Assembly (NCBI GenBank): GCA_964247055.1
Contig: OZ176055.1
Coordinates: 5,890,001 to 5,954,000, forward strand
DNA from: Paragordius varius
Lineage: Eukaryota; Nematomorpha
DNA: 64,000 nt
Reading direction: 5' to 3'
A model generated the notes under the pieces. It worked only from the letters and a program-made list of their open reading frames with translations, searched no databases and was not told where the DNA came from. Numbering within the stretch: position 1 is the first letter of the stretch; each line of letters begins with the position of its first letter. Both the position numbers and the translations under genes were made by a program. Shown here piece after piece: positions 20,991-35,400 of the stretch.

Positions 20991-23900
20991 ACATTAAAAT
21001 ATAAGTGGGTAATATTATTTGATTGTTGGGAATATTATTTGATTGTTGAAAATATATGGTTGATTGTTGCAAACATTAAAATGTAATTGGGTACTATTAT
21101 TTGATTGTTGGGAATATTATTTGATTCCTGAAAATATATGGTTGATTGTTGCAAACATTAAAATGTTATTGGGTAATATTATTTGATTGTTGGGAATATT
21201 ATTTGATTGTTGAAAATATATGGTTGATTGTTGCAAACATTAAAATGTAATTGGGTAATATTATTTGATTGTTGGGAATATTATTTGATTGTTGAAAATA
21301 TATGGCTGTTTATTTCAATCATTGGAATATAATTGGGTAATTTTTTTTTGATTGTTAGGAATATTATTTGATTGTTGAAAATATATGGTTGATTGTTGCA
21401 AACATTAAAATGTAATTGGGTAATATTATTTGATTGTTGGGAATATTATTTGATTGTTGAAAATATATGGCTGTTTATTTCAATCATTGGAATATAATTG
21501 GGTAATTTTTTTTGATTGTTAGGAATATTATTGGATTGTTGAAAATATATGGTTGATTGTTGCAATCATTAAAATGTAATTGGGTAATATTATTTGATCG
21601 TTGGGAATATTATTTGATTGTTGAAAATATATGGTTGATTTTTGCAAACATTAAAATGTAATTGGGTAATATTATTTGATTGTTGGGAATATTATTTGAT
21701 TGTTGAAAATATATGGTTGATTGTTGCAAACATTAAAATGTAATTGGGTAATATTATTTGATTGTTGGGAATATTATTTGATTGTTGAAAATATATGGCT
21801 GTTTATTTCAATCATTGGAATATAATTGGGTAATTTTTTTTGATTGTTAGGAATATTATTTGATTGTTGAAAATATATGGTTGATTGTTGCAAACATTAA
21901 AATGTAATTGGGTAATATTATTTGATTGTTGGGAATATTATTTGATTGTTGAAAATATATGGCTGTTTATTTCAATCATTGGAATATAATTAAGTAATTT
22001 TTTTTGATTGTTAGGAATATTATTGGATTGTTGAAAATATATGGTTGATTGTTGCAATCATTAAAATGTAATTGGGTAATATTATTTGATCGTTGGGAAT
22101 ATTATTTGATTGTTGAAAATATATGGTTGATTGTTGTAAAGATTAAAATGTTAATGGGTAATATTATTTGATTGTTGGGAATATTATTTGATTGTTGAAA
22201 ATATATGGTTGATTGTTGCAATCATTAAAATGTAATTGGGTAATATTATTTGATTGTTGAAAATATTATTTGATTGTTGAAAATATATGGTTGATTGTTG
22301 TAAACATTAATATGTTAATAGGTAATATTATTTGATTGTTGGGAATATTATTTGATTGTTGAAAATATATGGTTGATTGTTGCAATCATTAAAATGTAAT
22401 TGGGTAATATTATTTGATTGTTGGGAATATTATTTGATTGTTGAAAATATATGGTTGATTGTTGTAAACATTAATATGTTAATGGGTAATATTATTTGAT
22501 TGTTGGAAATATATGGTTGATTGTTAGAATTATTAAAATGTTATTGGGTAATATTTTTTGATTGTTGGGAATATAATTTGATTGTTGAAAATATATGGTT
22601 GATTGTTGCAAATATTAAAATGTTAATGGGTAATATTATTTGATTGTTGGAAATATTATTTGATTGTTGAAAATATATGGTTGATTGTTGCAAACATTAA
22701 AATATTAATGGGTAATATTATTTGATTGTTGGAAATATATGGTTGATTGTTAGAATTATTAAAATGTTATTGGGTAATATTTTTTGATTGTTGGGAATAT
22801 AATTTGATTGTTGAAAATATATGGTTGATTGTTGCAAATATTAAAATGTTAATGGGTAATATTATTTGATTGTTGGAAATATTATTTGATTGTTGAAAAT
22901 ATATGGTTGATTGTTGCAAACATTAAAATATTAATGGGTAATATTATTTGATTGTTGGAAATATTATTTGATTGTTGAAAATATGGTTGATTGTTGCAAA
23001 CATTAAAATATTAATGGGTAATATTATTTGATTGTTGGAAATATATGGTTAATTGTTAGAATTATTAAAATGTTATTGGGTAATATTTTTTGATTGTTGG
23101 GAATATAATTTGATTGTTGAAAATATATGGTTGATTGTTGCAAATATTAAAATGTTAATGGGTAATATTATTTGATTGTTGGAAATATTATTTGATTGTT
23201 GAAAATATATGGTTGATTGTTGCAAACATTAAAATATTAATGGGTAATATTATTTGATTGTTGGGAATATAATTTGATTGTTGAAAATATATGGTTGATT
23301 GTTGCAAACATTAAAATATTAATGGGTAATATTTGATTGTTGGAAATATTATTTGATTGTTGAAAATATATGGTTGATTGTTGCAAACATTAAAATATTA
23401 ATGGGTAATATTATTTGATTGTTGGAAATATTATTTGATTGTTGAAAATATATGGTTGATTGTTGCAAACATTAAAATGTAATTGGGTAATATTATTTGA
23501 TTGTTGGGAATATTATTTGATTCCTGAAAATATATGGTTGATTGTTGCAAACATTAAAATGTTATTGGGTAATATTATTTGATTGTTGGGAATATTATTT
23601 GATTGTTGAAAATATATGGTTGATTGTTGCAAACATTAAAATGTAATTGGGTAATATTATTTGATTGTTGGGAATATTATTTGATTGTTGAAAATATATG
23701 GCTGTTTATTTCAATCATTGGAATATAATTGGGTAATTTTTTTTTGATTGTTAGGAATATTATTTGATTGTTGAAAATATATGGTTGATTGTTGCAAACA
23801 TTAAAATGTAATTGGGTAATATTATTTGATTGTTGGGAATATTATTTGATTGTTGAAAATATTATTTGATTGTTGAAAATATATGGTTGATTGTTGCAAA

Positions 23901-26780
23901 CATTAAAATATTAATGGGTAATATTATTTGATTGTTGGGAATATTATTTGATTGTTGAAAATATATGGTTGATTGTTGCAAACATTAAAATGTAATTGGG
24001 TAATATTATTTGATTGTTGGGAATATTATTTGATTGTTGAAAATATATGGCTGTTTATTTCAATCATTGGAATATAATTGGGTAATTTTTTTTTGATTGT
24101 TAGGAATATTATTTGATTGTTGAAAATATATGGTTGATTGTTGCAAACATTAAAATGTAATTGGGTAATATTATTTGATTGTTGGGAATATTATTTGATT
24201 GTTGAAAATATATGGCTGTTTATTTCAATCATTGGAATATAATTGGGTAATTTTTTTTGATTGTTAGGAATATTATTGGATTGTTGAAAATATATGGTTG
24301 ATTGTTGCAATCATTAAAATGTAATTGGGTAATATTATTTGATCGTTGGGAATATTATTTGATTGTTGAAAATATATGGTTGATTGTTGCAAACATTAAA
24401 ATGTAATTGGGTAATATTATTTGATTGTTGGGAATATTATTTGATTGTTGAAAATATATGGTTGATTGTTGCAAACATTAAAATGTAATTGGGTAATATT
24501 ATTTGATTGTTGGGAATATTATTTGATTGTTGAAAATATATGGCTGTTTATTTCAATCATTGGAATATAATTGGGTAATTTTTTTTGATTGTTAGGAATA
24601 TTATTGGATTGTTGAAAATATATGGTTGATTGTTGCAATCATTAAAATGTAATTGGGTAATATTATTTGATCGTTGGGAATATTATTTGATTGTTGAAAA
24701 TATATGGTTGATTGTTGTAAAGATTAAAATGTTAATGGGTAATATTATTTGATTGTTGGGAATATTATTTGATTGTTGAAAATATATGGTTGATTGTTGC
24801 AATCATTAAAATGTAATTGGGTAATATTATTTGATTGTTGAAAATATTATTTGATTGTTGAAAATATATGGTTGATTGTTGTAAACATTAATATGTTAAT
24901 AGGTAATATTATTTGATTGTTGGGAATATTATTTGATTGTTGAAAATATATGGTTGATTGTTGCAATCATTAAAATGTAATTGGGTAATATTATTTGATT
25001 GTTGAAAATATTATTTGATTGTTGAAAATATATGGTTGATTGTTGTAAACATTAATATGTTAATAGGTAATATTATTTGATTGTTGGGAATATTATTTGA
25101 TTGTTGAAAATATATGGTTGATTGTTGTAAACATTAATATGTTAATAGGTAATATTATTTGATTGTTGGGAATATTATTTGATTGTTGAAAATATATGGT
25201 TGATTGTTGCAATCATTAAAATGTAATTGGGTAATATTATTTGATTGTTGAAAATATTATTTGATTGTTGAAAATATATGGTTGATTGTTGTAAACATTA
25301 ATATGTTAATAGGTAATATTATTTGATTGTTGGGAATATTATTTGATTGTTGGAAATATATGGTTGATTGTTAGAATTATTAAAATGTTATTGGGTAATA
25401 TTTTTTGATTGTTGGGAATATAATTTGATTGTTGAAAATATATGGTTGATTGTTGCAAATATTAAAATGTTAATGGGTAATATTATTTGATTGTTGGAAA
25501 TATTATTTGATTGTTGAAAATATATGGTTGATTGTTGCAAACATTAAAATATTAATGGGTAATATTATTTGATTGTTGGAAATATATGGTTGATTGTTAG
25601 AATTATTAAAATGTTATTGGGTAATATTTTTTGATTGTTGGGAATATAATTTGATTGTTGAAAATATATGGTTGATTGTTGCAAATATTAAAATGTTAAT
25701 GGGTAATATTATTTGATTGTTGGAAATATTATTTGATTGTTGAAAATATATGGTTGATTGTTGCAAACATTAAAATATTAATGGGTAATATTATTTGATT
25801 GTTGGAAATATTATTTGATTGTTGAAAATATGGTTGATTGTTGCAAACATTAAAATATTAATGGGTAATATTATTTGATTGTTGGAAATATATGGTTGAT
25901 TGTTAGAATTATTAAAATGTTATTGGGTAATATTTTTTGATTGTTGGGAATATAATTTGATTGTTGAAAATATATGGTTGATTGTTGCAAATATTAAAAT
26001 GTTAATGGGTAATATTATTTGATTGTTGGAAATATTATTTGATTGTTGAAAATATATGGTTGATTGTTGCAAACATTAAAATATTAATGGGTAATATTAT
26101 TTGATTGTTGGGAATATAATTTGATTGTTGAAAATATATGGTTGATTGTTGCAAACATTAAAATATTAATGGGTAATATTTGATTGTTGGAAATATTATT
26201 TGATTGTTGAAAATATATGGTTGATTGTTGCAAACATTAAAATATTAATGGGTAATATTATTTGATTGTTGGAAATATTATTTGATTGTTGAAAATATAT
26301 GGTTGATTGTTGCAAACATTAAAATATTATTGGGTAATATTATTTGATTGTTGGGAATATAATTTGATTGTTGAAAATATATGGTTGATTGTTGCAAACA
26401 TTAAAATATTAATGGGTAATATTATTTGATTGTTGGAAATATTATTTGATTGTTGAAAATATATGGTTGATTGTTGCAAACATTAAAATATTAATGGGTA
26501 ATATTATTTGATTGTTGGAAATATTATTTGATTGTTGAAAATTTATGGTTGATTGTTGCAAACATTAAAATATTAATGGGTAATATTATTTGATTGTTGG
26601 AAATATTATTTGATTGTTGGAAATATATGGATGATTGTTAGAATTATTAAAATGTTATTGGGTAATATTTTTTGATTGTTGGGAATATAATTTGATTGTT
26701 GAAAATATATGGTTGATTGTTGCAAATATTAAAATGTAAGTGGGTAATATTATTTGATTGTTGGGAATATTATTTGATTG
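20990..26780 (+). repeat. Block-duplicated satellite segment with CTGTTTATTTCAATCATT variant
   Basis: A diagnostic monomer, ATGGCTGTTTATTTCAATC, occurs at 21304, 21469, 21797 and 21961 and again at 23700, 24049, 24214 and 24542, with further copies near 26793, 27039 and 27285. Markers such as GATTCCTGAAAAT (21123 and 23519), GATCGTTGGG and TTAGAATTATT (22524, 22750, 23056 and 25371, 25597, 25903) recur in the same order. The offsets are 2,396, 2,745, 2,581 and 2,847 bp, so a block of about 2.4-2.85 kb was duplicated and then altered by whole-monomer gains and losses. Confidence 0.8.
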
Positions 26781-28124
26781 TTGAAAATATATGGCTGTTT
26801 ATTTCAATCATTGGAATATAATTGGGTAATTTTTTTTGATTGTTAGGAATATTATTTGATTGTTGAAAATATATGGTTGATTGTTGCAAACATTAAAATG
26901 TAATTGGGTAATATTATTTGATTGTTGGGAATATTATTTGATTGTTGAAAATATATGGTTGATTGTTGCAAACATTAAAATGTAATTGGGTAATATTATT
27001 TGATTGTTGGGAATATTATTTGATTGTTGAAAATATATGGCTGTTTATTTCAATCATTGGAATATAATTGGGTAATTTTTTTTGATTGTTAGGAATATTA
27101 TTTGATTGTTGAAAATATATGGTTGATTGTTGCAAACATTAAAATGTAATTGGGTAATATTATTTGATTGTTGGGAATATTATTTGATTGTTGAAAATAT
27201 ATGGTTGATTGTTGTAAACATTAAAATGTAATTGGGTAATATTATTTGATTGTTGGGAATATTATTTGATTGTTGAAAATATATGGCTGTTTATTTCAAT
27301 CATTGGAATATAATTGGGTAATTTTTTTTGATTGTTAGGAATATTATTGGATTGTTGAAAATATATGGTTGATTGTTGCAATCATTAAAATGTAATTGGG
27401 TAATATTATTTGATTGTTGGGAATATTATTTGATTGTTGAAAATATATGGTTGATTGTTGTAAACATTAATATGTTAATAGGTAATATTATTTGATTGTT
27501 GGGAATATTATTTGATTGTTGAAAATATATGGTTGATTGTTGTAAACATTAATATGTTAATAGGTATTATTATTTGATTGTTGGGAATATTATTTGATTG
27601 TTGAAAATATATGGTTGATTGTTGCAATCATTAAAATGTAATTGGGTAATATTATTTGATTTTTGGGAATATTATTTGATTGTTGAAAATATATGGTTGT
27701 TGTAAACATTAATATGTTAATAGGTAATATTATTTGATTGTTGGGAATATTATTTGATTGTTGAAAATATATGGTTGATTGTTGTAAACATTAATATGTT
27801 AATAGGTAATATTATTTGATTGTTGGGAATATTATTTGATTGTTGAAAATATATGGTTGATTGTTGTAAACATTAAAATGTAATTGGGTAATATTATTTG
27901 ATTGTTGGGAATATTATTTGATTGTTGAAAATATATGGTTGATTGTTGTAAACATTAATATGTTAATAGGTAATATTATTTGATTGTTGGGAATATTATT
28001 TGATTGTTGAAAATATATGGTTGATTGTTGTAAACATTAAAATGTAATTGGGTAATATTATTTGATTGTTGAAAATATATGGTTGATTGTTGTAAACATT
28101 AAAATGTAATTGGGTAATATTATT

Positions 28125-28940
28125 TGATTGTTGGGAATATTATTTGATTGTTGAAAATATATGGTTGATTGTTGCAATCATTAAAATGTAATTGGGTAAT
28201 ATTATTTGATTGTTGGGAATATTATATGTTGAAAATATATGGTTGATTGTTGCAATCATTAAAATGTAATTGGGTAATATTATTTGATTGTTGGGAATAT
28301 TATTTGATTGTTGAAAATATATGGTTGATTGTTGCAATCATTAAAATGTAATTGGGTAATATTATTTGATTGTTGGGAATATTATTTGATTGTTGAAAAT
28401 ATATGGTTGATTGTTGTAAACATTAATATGTTAATAGGTAATATTATTTGATTTTTGGGAATATTATTTGATTGTTGAAAATATATGGTTGATTGTTGCA
28501 ATCATTAAAATGTAATTGGGTAATATTATTTGATTGTTGGGAATATTATATGTTGAAAATATATGGTTGATTGTTGCAATCATTAAAATGTAATTGGGTA
28601 ATATTATTTGATTGTTGGGAATATTATTTGATTGTTGAAAATATATGGTTGATTGTTGTAAACATTAATATGTTAATAGGTAATATTATTTGATTGTTGG
28701 GAATATTATTTGATTGTTGAAAATATATGGTTGATTGTTGCAATCATTAAAATGTAATTGGGTAATATTATTTGATTGTTGGGAATATTATATGTTGAAA
28801 ATATATGGTTGATTGTTGCAATCATTAAAATGTAATTGGGTAATATTATTTGATTGTTGGGAATATTATTTGATTGTTGAAAATATATGGTTGATTGTTG
28901 CAATCATTAAAATGTAATTGGGTAATATTATTTGATTGTA
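28125..28940 (+). repeat. Satellite segment duplicated at 566-bp offset
   Basis: A shortened monomer with GAATATTATATGTTG occurs at about 28221, 28545 and 28787. The first and third lie in stretches that match at 566 bp offset and give identical minus-strand translations. Confidence 0.75.
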
Positions 28941-30080
28941 AGAAATATTATTTGATTGTTGAAAATATATGGTTGATTGTTGCAAACATTAAAATATTAA
29001 TGGGTAATATTATTTGATTGTTGGGAATATTATTTGATTGTTGAAAATATATGGTTGATTGTTGCAATCATTAAAATGTAATTGGGTAATATTTTTTGAT
29101 TGTTGGGAATATAATTTGATTGTTGAAAATATATGGTTGATTGTTGCAAATATTAAAATGTTAATGGGTAATATTATTTGATTGTTGGAAATATTATTTG
29201 ATTGTTGAAAATATATGGTTGATTGTTGCAAACATTAAAATATTAATGGGTAATATTATTTGATTGTTGGAAATATTATTTGATTGTTGAAAATATATGG
29301 TTGATTGTTGCAAACATTAAAATATTAATGGGTAATATTATTTGATTGTTGGGAATATAATTTGATTGTTGAAAATATATGGTTGATTGTTGCAAACATT
29401 AAAATATTAATGGGTAATATTATTTGATTGTTGGAAATATTATTTGATTGTTGAAAATATATGGTTGATTGTTGCAAACATTAAAATATTAATGGGTAAT
29501 ATTATTTGATTGTTGGAAATATTATTTGATTGTTGAAAATATGGTTGATTGTTGCAAACATTAAAATGTTAATGGGTAATATTATTTAATTTTTGGGAAT
29601 ATAATTTGATTGTTGAAAATATATGGTTGATTGTTGTAAACATTAACATGTAATTGGGTAATATTATTTGATTGTTGGGAATATTATTTGATTGTTGAAA
29701 ATATATGGTTGATTGTTGCAATCATTAAAATGTAATTGGGTAATATTATTTGATTGTAAGAAATATTATTTGATTGTTGAAAATATATGGTTGATTGTTG
29801 CAAACATTAAAATATTAATGGGTAATATTATTTGATTGTTGGGAATATTATTTGATTGTTGAAAATATATGGTTGATTGTTGCAATCATTAAAATGTAAT
29901 TGGGTAATATTTTTTGATTGTTGGGAATATAATTTGATTGTTGAAAATATATGGTTGATTGTTGCAAATATTAAAATGTTAATGGGTAATATTATTTGAT
30001 TGTTGGAAATATTATTTGATTGTTGAAAATATATGGTTGATTGTTGCAAACATTAAAATATTAATGGGTAATATTTTTTG
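28850..30080 (+). repeat. Satellite segment duplicated at 818-bp offset
   Basis: The rare variant GATTGTAAGAAATATT occurs near 28935 and 29753, and about 400 bp after each match in order, including the same identical minus-strand frame of 73 codons (29010-29231 and 29828-30049). Confidence 0.75.
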
Positions 30081-32429
30081 ATTGTTGGGAATATAATTTG
30101 ATTGTTGAAAATATATGGTTGATTGTTGCAAACATTAAAATATTAATGGGTAATATTATTTGATTGTTGGAAATATTATTTGATTGTTGAAAATATGGTT
30201 GATTGTTGCAAACATTAAAATATTAATGGGTAATATTATTTGATTGTTGGAAATATTATTTGATTGTTGAAAATATATGGTTGATTGTTGCAAACATTAA
30301 AATATTAATGGGTAATATTTTTTGATTGTTGGGAATATAATTTGATTGTTGAAAATATATGGTTGATTGTTGCAAATATTAAAATGTTAATGGGTAATAT
30401 TATTTGATTGTTGGAAATATTATTTGATTGTTGAAAATATATGGTTGATTGTTGCAAACATTAAAATATTAATGGGTAATATTATTTGATTGTTGGAAAT
30501 ATTATTTGATTGTTGAAAATATGGTTGATTGTTGCAAACATTAAAATATTAATGGGTAATATTATTTGATTGTTGGAAATATATGGTTGATTGTTAGAAT
30601 TATTAAAATGTTATTGGGTAATATTTTTTGATTGTTGGGAATATAATTTGATTGTTGAAAATATATGGTTGATTGTTGCAATTATTAAAATGTAATTGGG
30701 TAATATTATTTGATTGTTGGGAATATTATTTGATTGTTGAAAATATATGGTTGATTGTTGCAAACATTAAAATATAATTGAGTAATATTATTTGATTGTT
30801 GGGAATATTATTTGATTGTTGAAAATATATGGTTGATTGTTGGAAACATTAAAATGTAATTGGGTAATATTATTTGATTGCTGGGAATATTATTTGATTG
30901 TGGAAAATATATGGTTGATTGTTGTAAACATTAAAATGTAATTGAGTAATATTATTTGATTGTTGGGAATATTATTTGATTGTTGAAAATATATGGTTGA
31001 TTGTTGTAAATATTAAAATGTAATTGGGTAATATTATTTGATTGTTGGGAATATTATTTGATTGTTGAAAATATATGGTTGATTGTTGCAAACATTAAAA
31101 TATAATTGAGTAATATTATTTGATTGTTGGGAATATTATTTGATTGTTGAAAATATATGGTTGATTGTTGGAAACATTAAAATGTAATTGGGTAATATTA
31201 TTTGATTGCTGGGAATATTATTTGATTGTTGAAAATATATGGTTGATTGTTGCAAACATTAAAATATTAATGGGTAATATTATTTAATTGTTGGAAATAT
31301 TATTTGATTGTTGAAAATATATGGTTGATTGTTGCAAACATTAAAATATTAATGGGTAATATTATTTGATTGTTGGGAATATTATTTGATTGTTGAAAAT
31401 ATATGGTTGATTGTTGTAAATATTAAAATGTAATTGGGTAATATTATTTGATTGTTGGGAATATTATTTGATTGTTGAAAATATATGGTTGATTGTTGCA
31501 ATCATTAAAATGTAATTGGGTAATATTATTTGATTGTTGGGAATATTATTTGATTGTTGAAAATATATGGTTGATTGTTGTAAACATTAATATGTTATTG
31601 GGTAATATTATTTGATTGTTGGAAATATATGGTTGATTGTTAGAATTATTAAAATGTTATTGGGTAATATTTTTTGATTGTTGGGAATATAATTTGATTG
31701 TTGAAAATATATGGTTGATTGTTGCAATCATTAAAATGTAATTGGGTAATATTATTTGATTGTTGGGAATATTATTTGATTGTTGAAAATATATGGTTGA
31801 TTGTTGTAAACATTAATATGTTAATAGGTAATATTATTTGATTGTTGGGAATATTATTTGATTGTTGAAAATATATGGTTGATTGTTGCAATCATTAAAA
31901 TGTAATTGGGTAATATTATTTGATTGTTGGGAATATTATTTGATTGTTGAAAATATATGGTTGATTGTTGTAAACATTAATATGTTAATGGGTAATATTA
32001 TTTGATTGTTGGAAATATATGGTTGATTGTTAGAATTATTAAAATGTTATTGGGTAATATTTTTTGATTGTTGGGAATATAATTTGATTGTTGAAAATAT
32101 ATGGTTGATTGTTGCAATCATTAAAATGTAATTGGGTAATATTATTTGATTGTTGGGAATATTATTTGATTGTTGAAAATATATGGTTGATTGTTGCAAT
32201 CATTAAAATGTAATTGGGTAATATTATTTGATTGTTGGGAATATTATTTGATTGTTGAAAATATATGGTTGATTGTTGCAATCATTAAAATGTAATTGGG
32301 TAATATTATTTGATTGTTGGGAATATTATTTGATTGTTGAAAATATATGGTTGATTGTTGCAATCATTAAAATGTAATTGGGTAATATTATTTGATTGTT
32401 GGGAATATTATTTGATTGTTGAAAATATA

Positions 32430-35400
32430 TGGTTGATTGTTGCAATCATTAAAATGTAATTGGGTAATATTATTTGATTGTTGGGAATATTATTTAATTG
32501 TTGAAAATATATGGTTGATTGTTGTAAACATTAAAATGTATTGGGTAATATTATTTGATTGTTGGGAATATTATTTGATTGTTGAAAATATATGGTTGAT
32601 TGTTGCAATCATTAAAATGTAATTGGGTAATATTATTTGATTGTTGGGAATATTATTTGATTGTTGAAAATATATGGTTGATTGTTGCAAACATTAAAAT
32701 ATTAATGGGTAATATTATTTGATTGTTGGGAATATAATTTGATTGTTGAAAATATATGGTTGATTGTTGCAATCATTAAAATGTAATTGGGTAATATTAT
32801 TTGATTGTTGGGAATATTATTTGAATGTTGAAAATATATGGTTGATTGTTGCAATCATTAAAATGTTAATAGGTAATATTATTTGATTGTTGGGAATATT
32901 ATTTGATTGTTGAAAATATATGGTTGATTGTTGCAATCATTAAAATGTTAATAGGTAATATTATTTGATTGTTGGGAATATTATTTGATTGTTGAAAATA
33001 TATGGTTGATTGTTGCAATCATTAAAATGTAATTGGGTAATATTATTTGATTGTTGGGAATATTATTTGAATGTTGAAAATATATGGTTGATTGTTGCAA
33101 TCATTAAAATGTTAATAGGTAATATTATTTGATTGTTGGGAATATTATTTGATTGTTGAAAATATATGGTTGATTGTTGCAATCATTAAAATGTTAATAG
33201 GTAATATTATTTGATTGTTGGGAATATTATTTGATTGTTGAAAATATATGGTTGATTGTTGCCATCATTAAAATGTAATTGGGTAATATTATTTGATTGT
33301 TGGGAATATTATTTGATTGTTGAAAATATATGGTTGATTGTTGCAATCATTAAAATGTAATTGGGTAATATTATTTGATTGTTGGGAATATTATTTGATT
33401 GTTGGGAATATTATTTGATTGTTGAAAATATATGGTTGATTGTTGCAATCATTAAAATGTTAATAGGTAATATTATTTGATTGTTGGGAATATTATTTGA
33501 ATGTTGAAAATATATGGTTGATTGTTGCAATCATTAAAATGTTAATAGGTAATATTATTTGATTGTTGGGAATATTATTTGATTGTTGAAAATATATGGT
33601 TGATTGTTGCAATCATTAAAATGTAATTGGGTAATATTATTTGATTGTTGGGAATATTATTTGATTGTTGAAAATATATGGTTGATTGTTGCCATCATTA
33701 AAATGTAATTGGGTAATATTATTTGATTGTTGGGAATATTATTTGATTGTTGAAAATATATGGTTGATTGTTGCCATCATTAAAATGTAATTGGGTAATA
33801 TTATTTGATTGTTGGGAATATTATTTGATTGTTGAAAATATATGGTTGATTGTTGCAATCATTAAAATGTTAATAGGTAATATTATTTGATTGTTGGGAA
33901 TATTATTTGATTGTTGAAAATATATGGTTGATTGTTGCAATCATTAAAATGTAATTGGGTAATATTATTTGATTGTTGGGAATATTATTTGATTGTTGAA
34001 AATATATGGTTGATTGTTGCAATCATTAAAATGTAATTGGGTAATATTATTTGATTGTTGGGAATATTATTTGATTGTTGAAAATATATGGTTGATTGTT
34101 GCAATCATTAAAATGTAATTGGGTAATATTATTTGATTGTTGGGAATATTATTTGATTGTTGAAAATATATGGTTGATTGTTGCAATCATTAAAATGTTA
34201 ATAGGTAATATTATTTGATTGTTGGGAATATTATTTGATTGTTGAAAATATATGGTTGATTGTTGCAATCATTAAAATGTAATTGGGTAATATTATTTGA
34301 TTGTTGGGAATATTATTTGATTGTTGAAAATATATGGTTGATTGTTGCAATCATTAAAATGTAATTGGGTAATATTATTTGATTGTTGGGAATATTATTT
34401 GATTGTTGGAAATATTATTTGATTGTTGAAAATATATGGTTGATTGTTGCAATCATTAAAATGTTAATAGGTAATATTATTTGATTGTTGGGAATATTAT
34501 TTGATTGTTGGGAATATTATTTGATTGTTGAAAATATATGGTTGATTGTTGCAATCATTAAAATGTTAATAGGTAATATTATTTGATTGTTGGGAATATT
34601 ATTTGATTGTTGAAAATATATGGTTGATTGTTGCAATCATTAAAATGTAATTGGGTAATATTATTTGATTGTTGGGAATATTATTTGATTGTTGAAAATA
34701 TATGGTTGATTGTTGCAATCATTAAAATGTAATTGGGTAATATTATTTGATTGTTGGGAATATTATTTGATTGTTGAAAATATATGGTTGATTGTTGCCA
34801 TCATTAAAATGTAATTGGGTAATATTATTTGATTGTTGGGAATATTATTTGATTGTTGAAAATATATGGTTGATTGTTGCCATCATTAAAATGTTAATAG
34901 GTAATATTATTTGATTGTTGGGAATATTATTTGATTGTTGAAAATATATGGTTGATTGTTGCAATCATTAAAATGTAATTGGGTAATATTATTTGATTGT
35001 TGGGAATATTATTTGATTGTTGAAAATATATGGTTGATTGTTGCAATCATTAAAATGTAATTGGGTAATATTATTTGATTGTTGGGAATATTATTTGATT
35101 GTTGAAAATATATGGTTGATTGTTGCAATCATTAAAATGTTAATAGGTAATATTATTTGATTGTTGGGAATATTATTTGATTGTTGAAAATATATGGTTG
35201 ATTGTTGCAATCATTAAAATGTAATTGGGTAATATTATTTGATTGTTGGGAATATTATTTGATTGTTGAAAATATATGGTTGATTGTTGCAATCATTAAA
35301 ATGTAATTGGGTAATATTATTTGATTGTTGGGAATATTATTTGATTGTTGGAAATATTATTTGATTGTTGAAAATATATGGTTGATTGTTGCCATCATTA

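Noticed and set aside
28140-30049. Repeated minus-strand frames of 65-73 codons (MQQSTIYFQQSNN type) in the satellite
   Set aside because: They are translations of the tandem repeat. The 82-bp monomer is not a multiple of three, so the frames cycle. They arise only where stops happen to be missing and resemble no protein.
32437-32622. Plus-strand 61-codon frame in the satellite
   Set aside because: Also a repeat by-product, created by a one-base deletion in one monomer.
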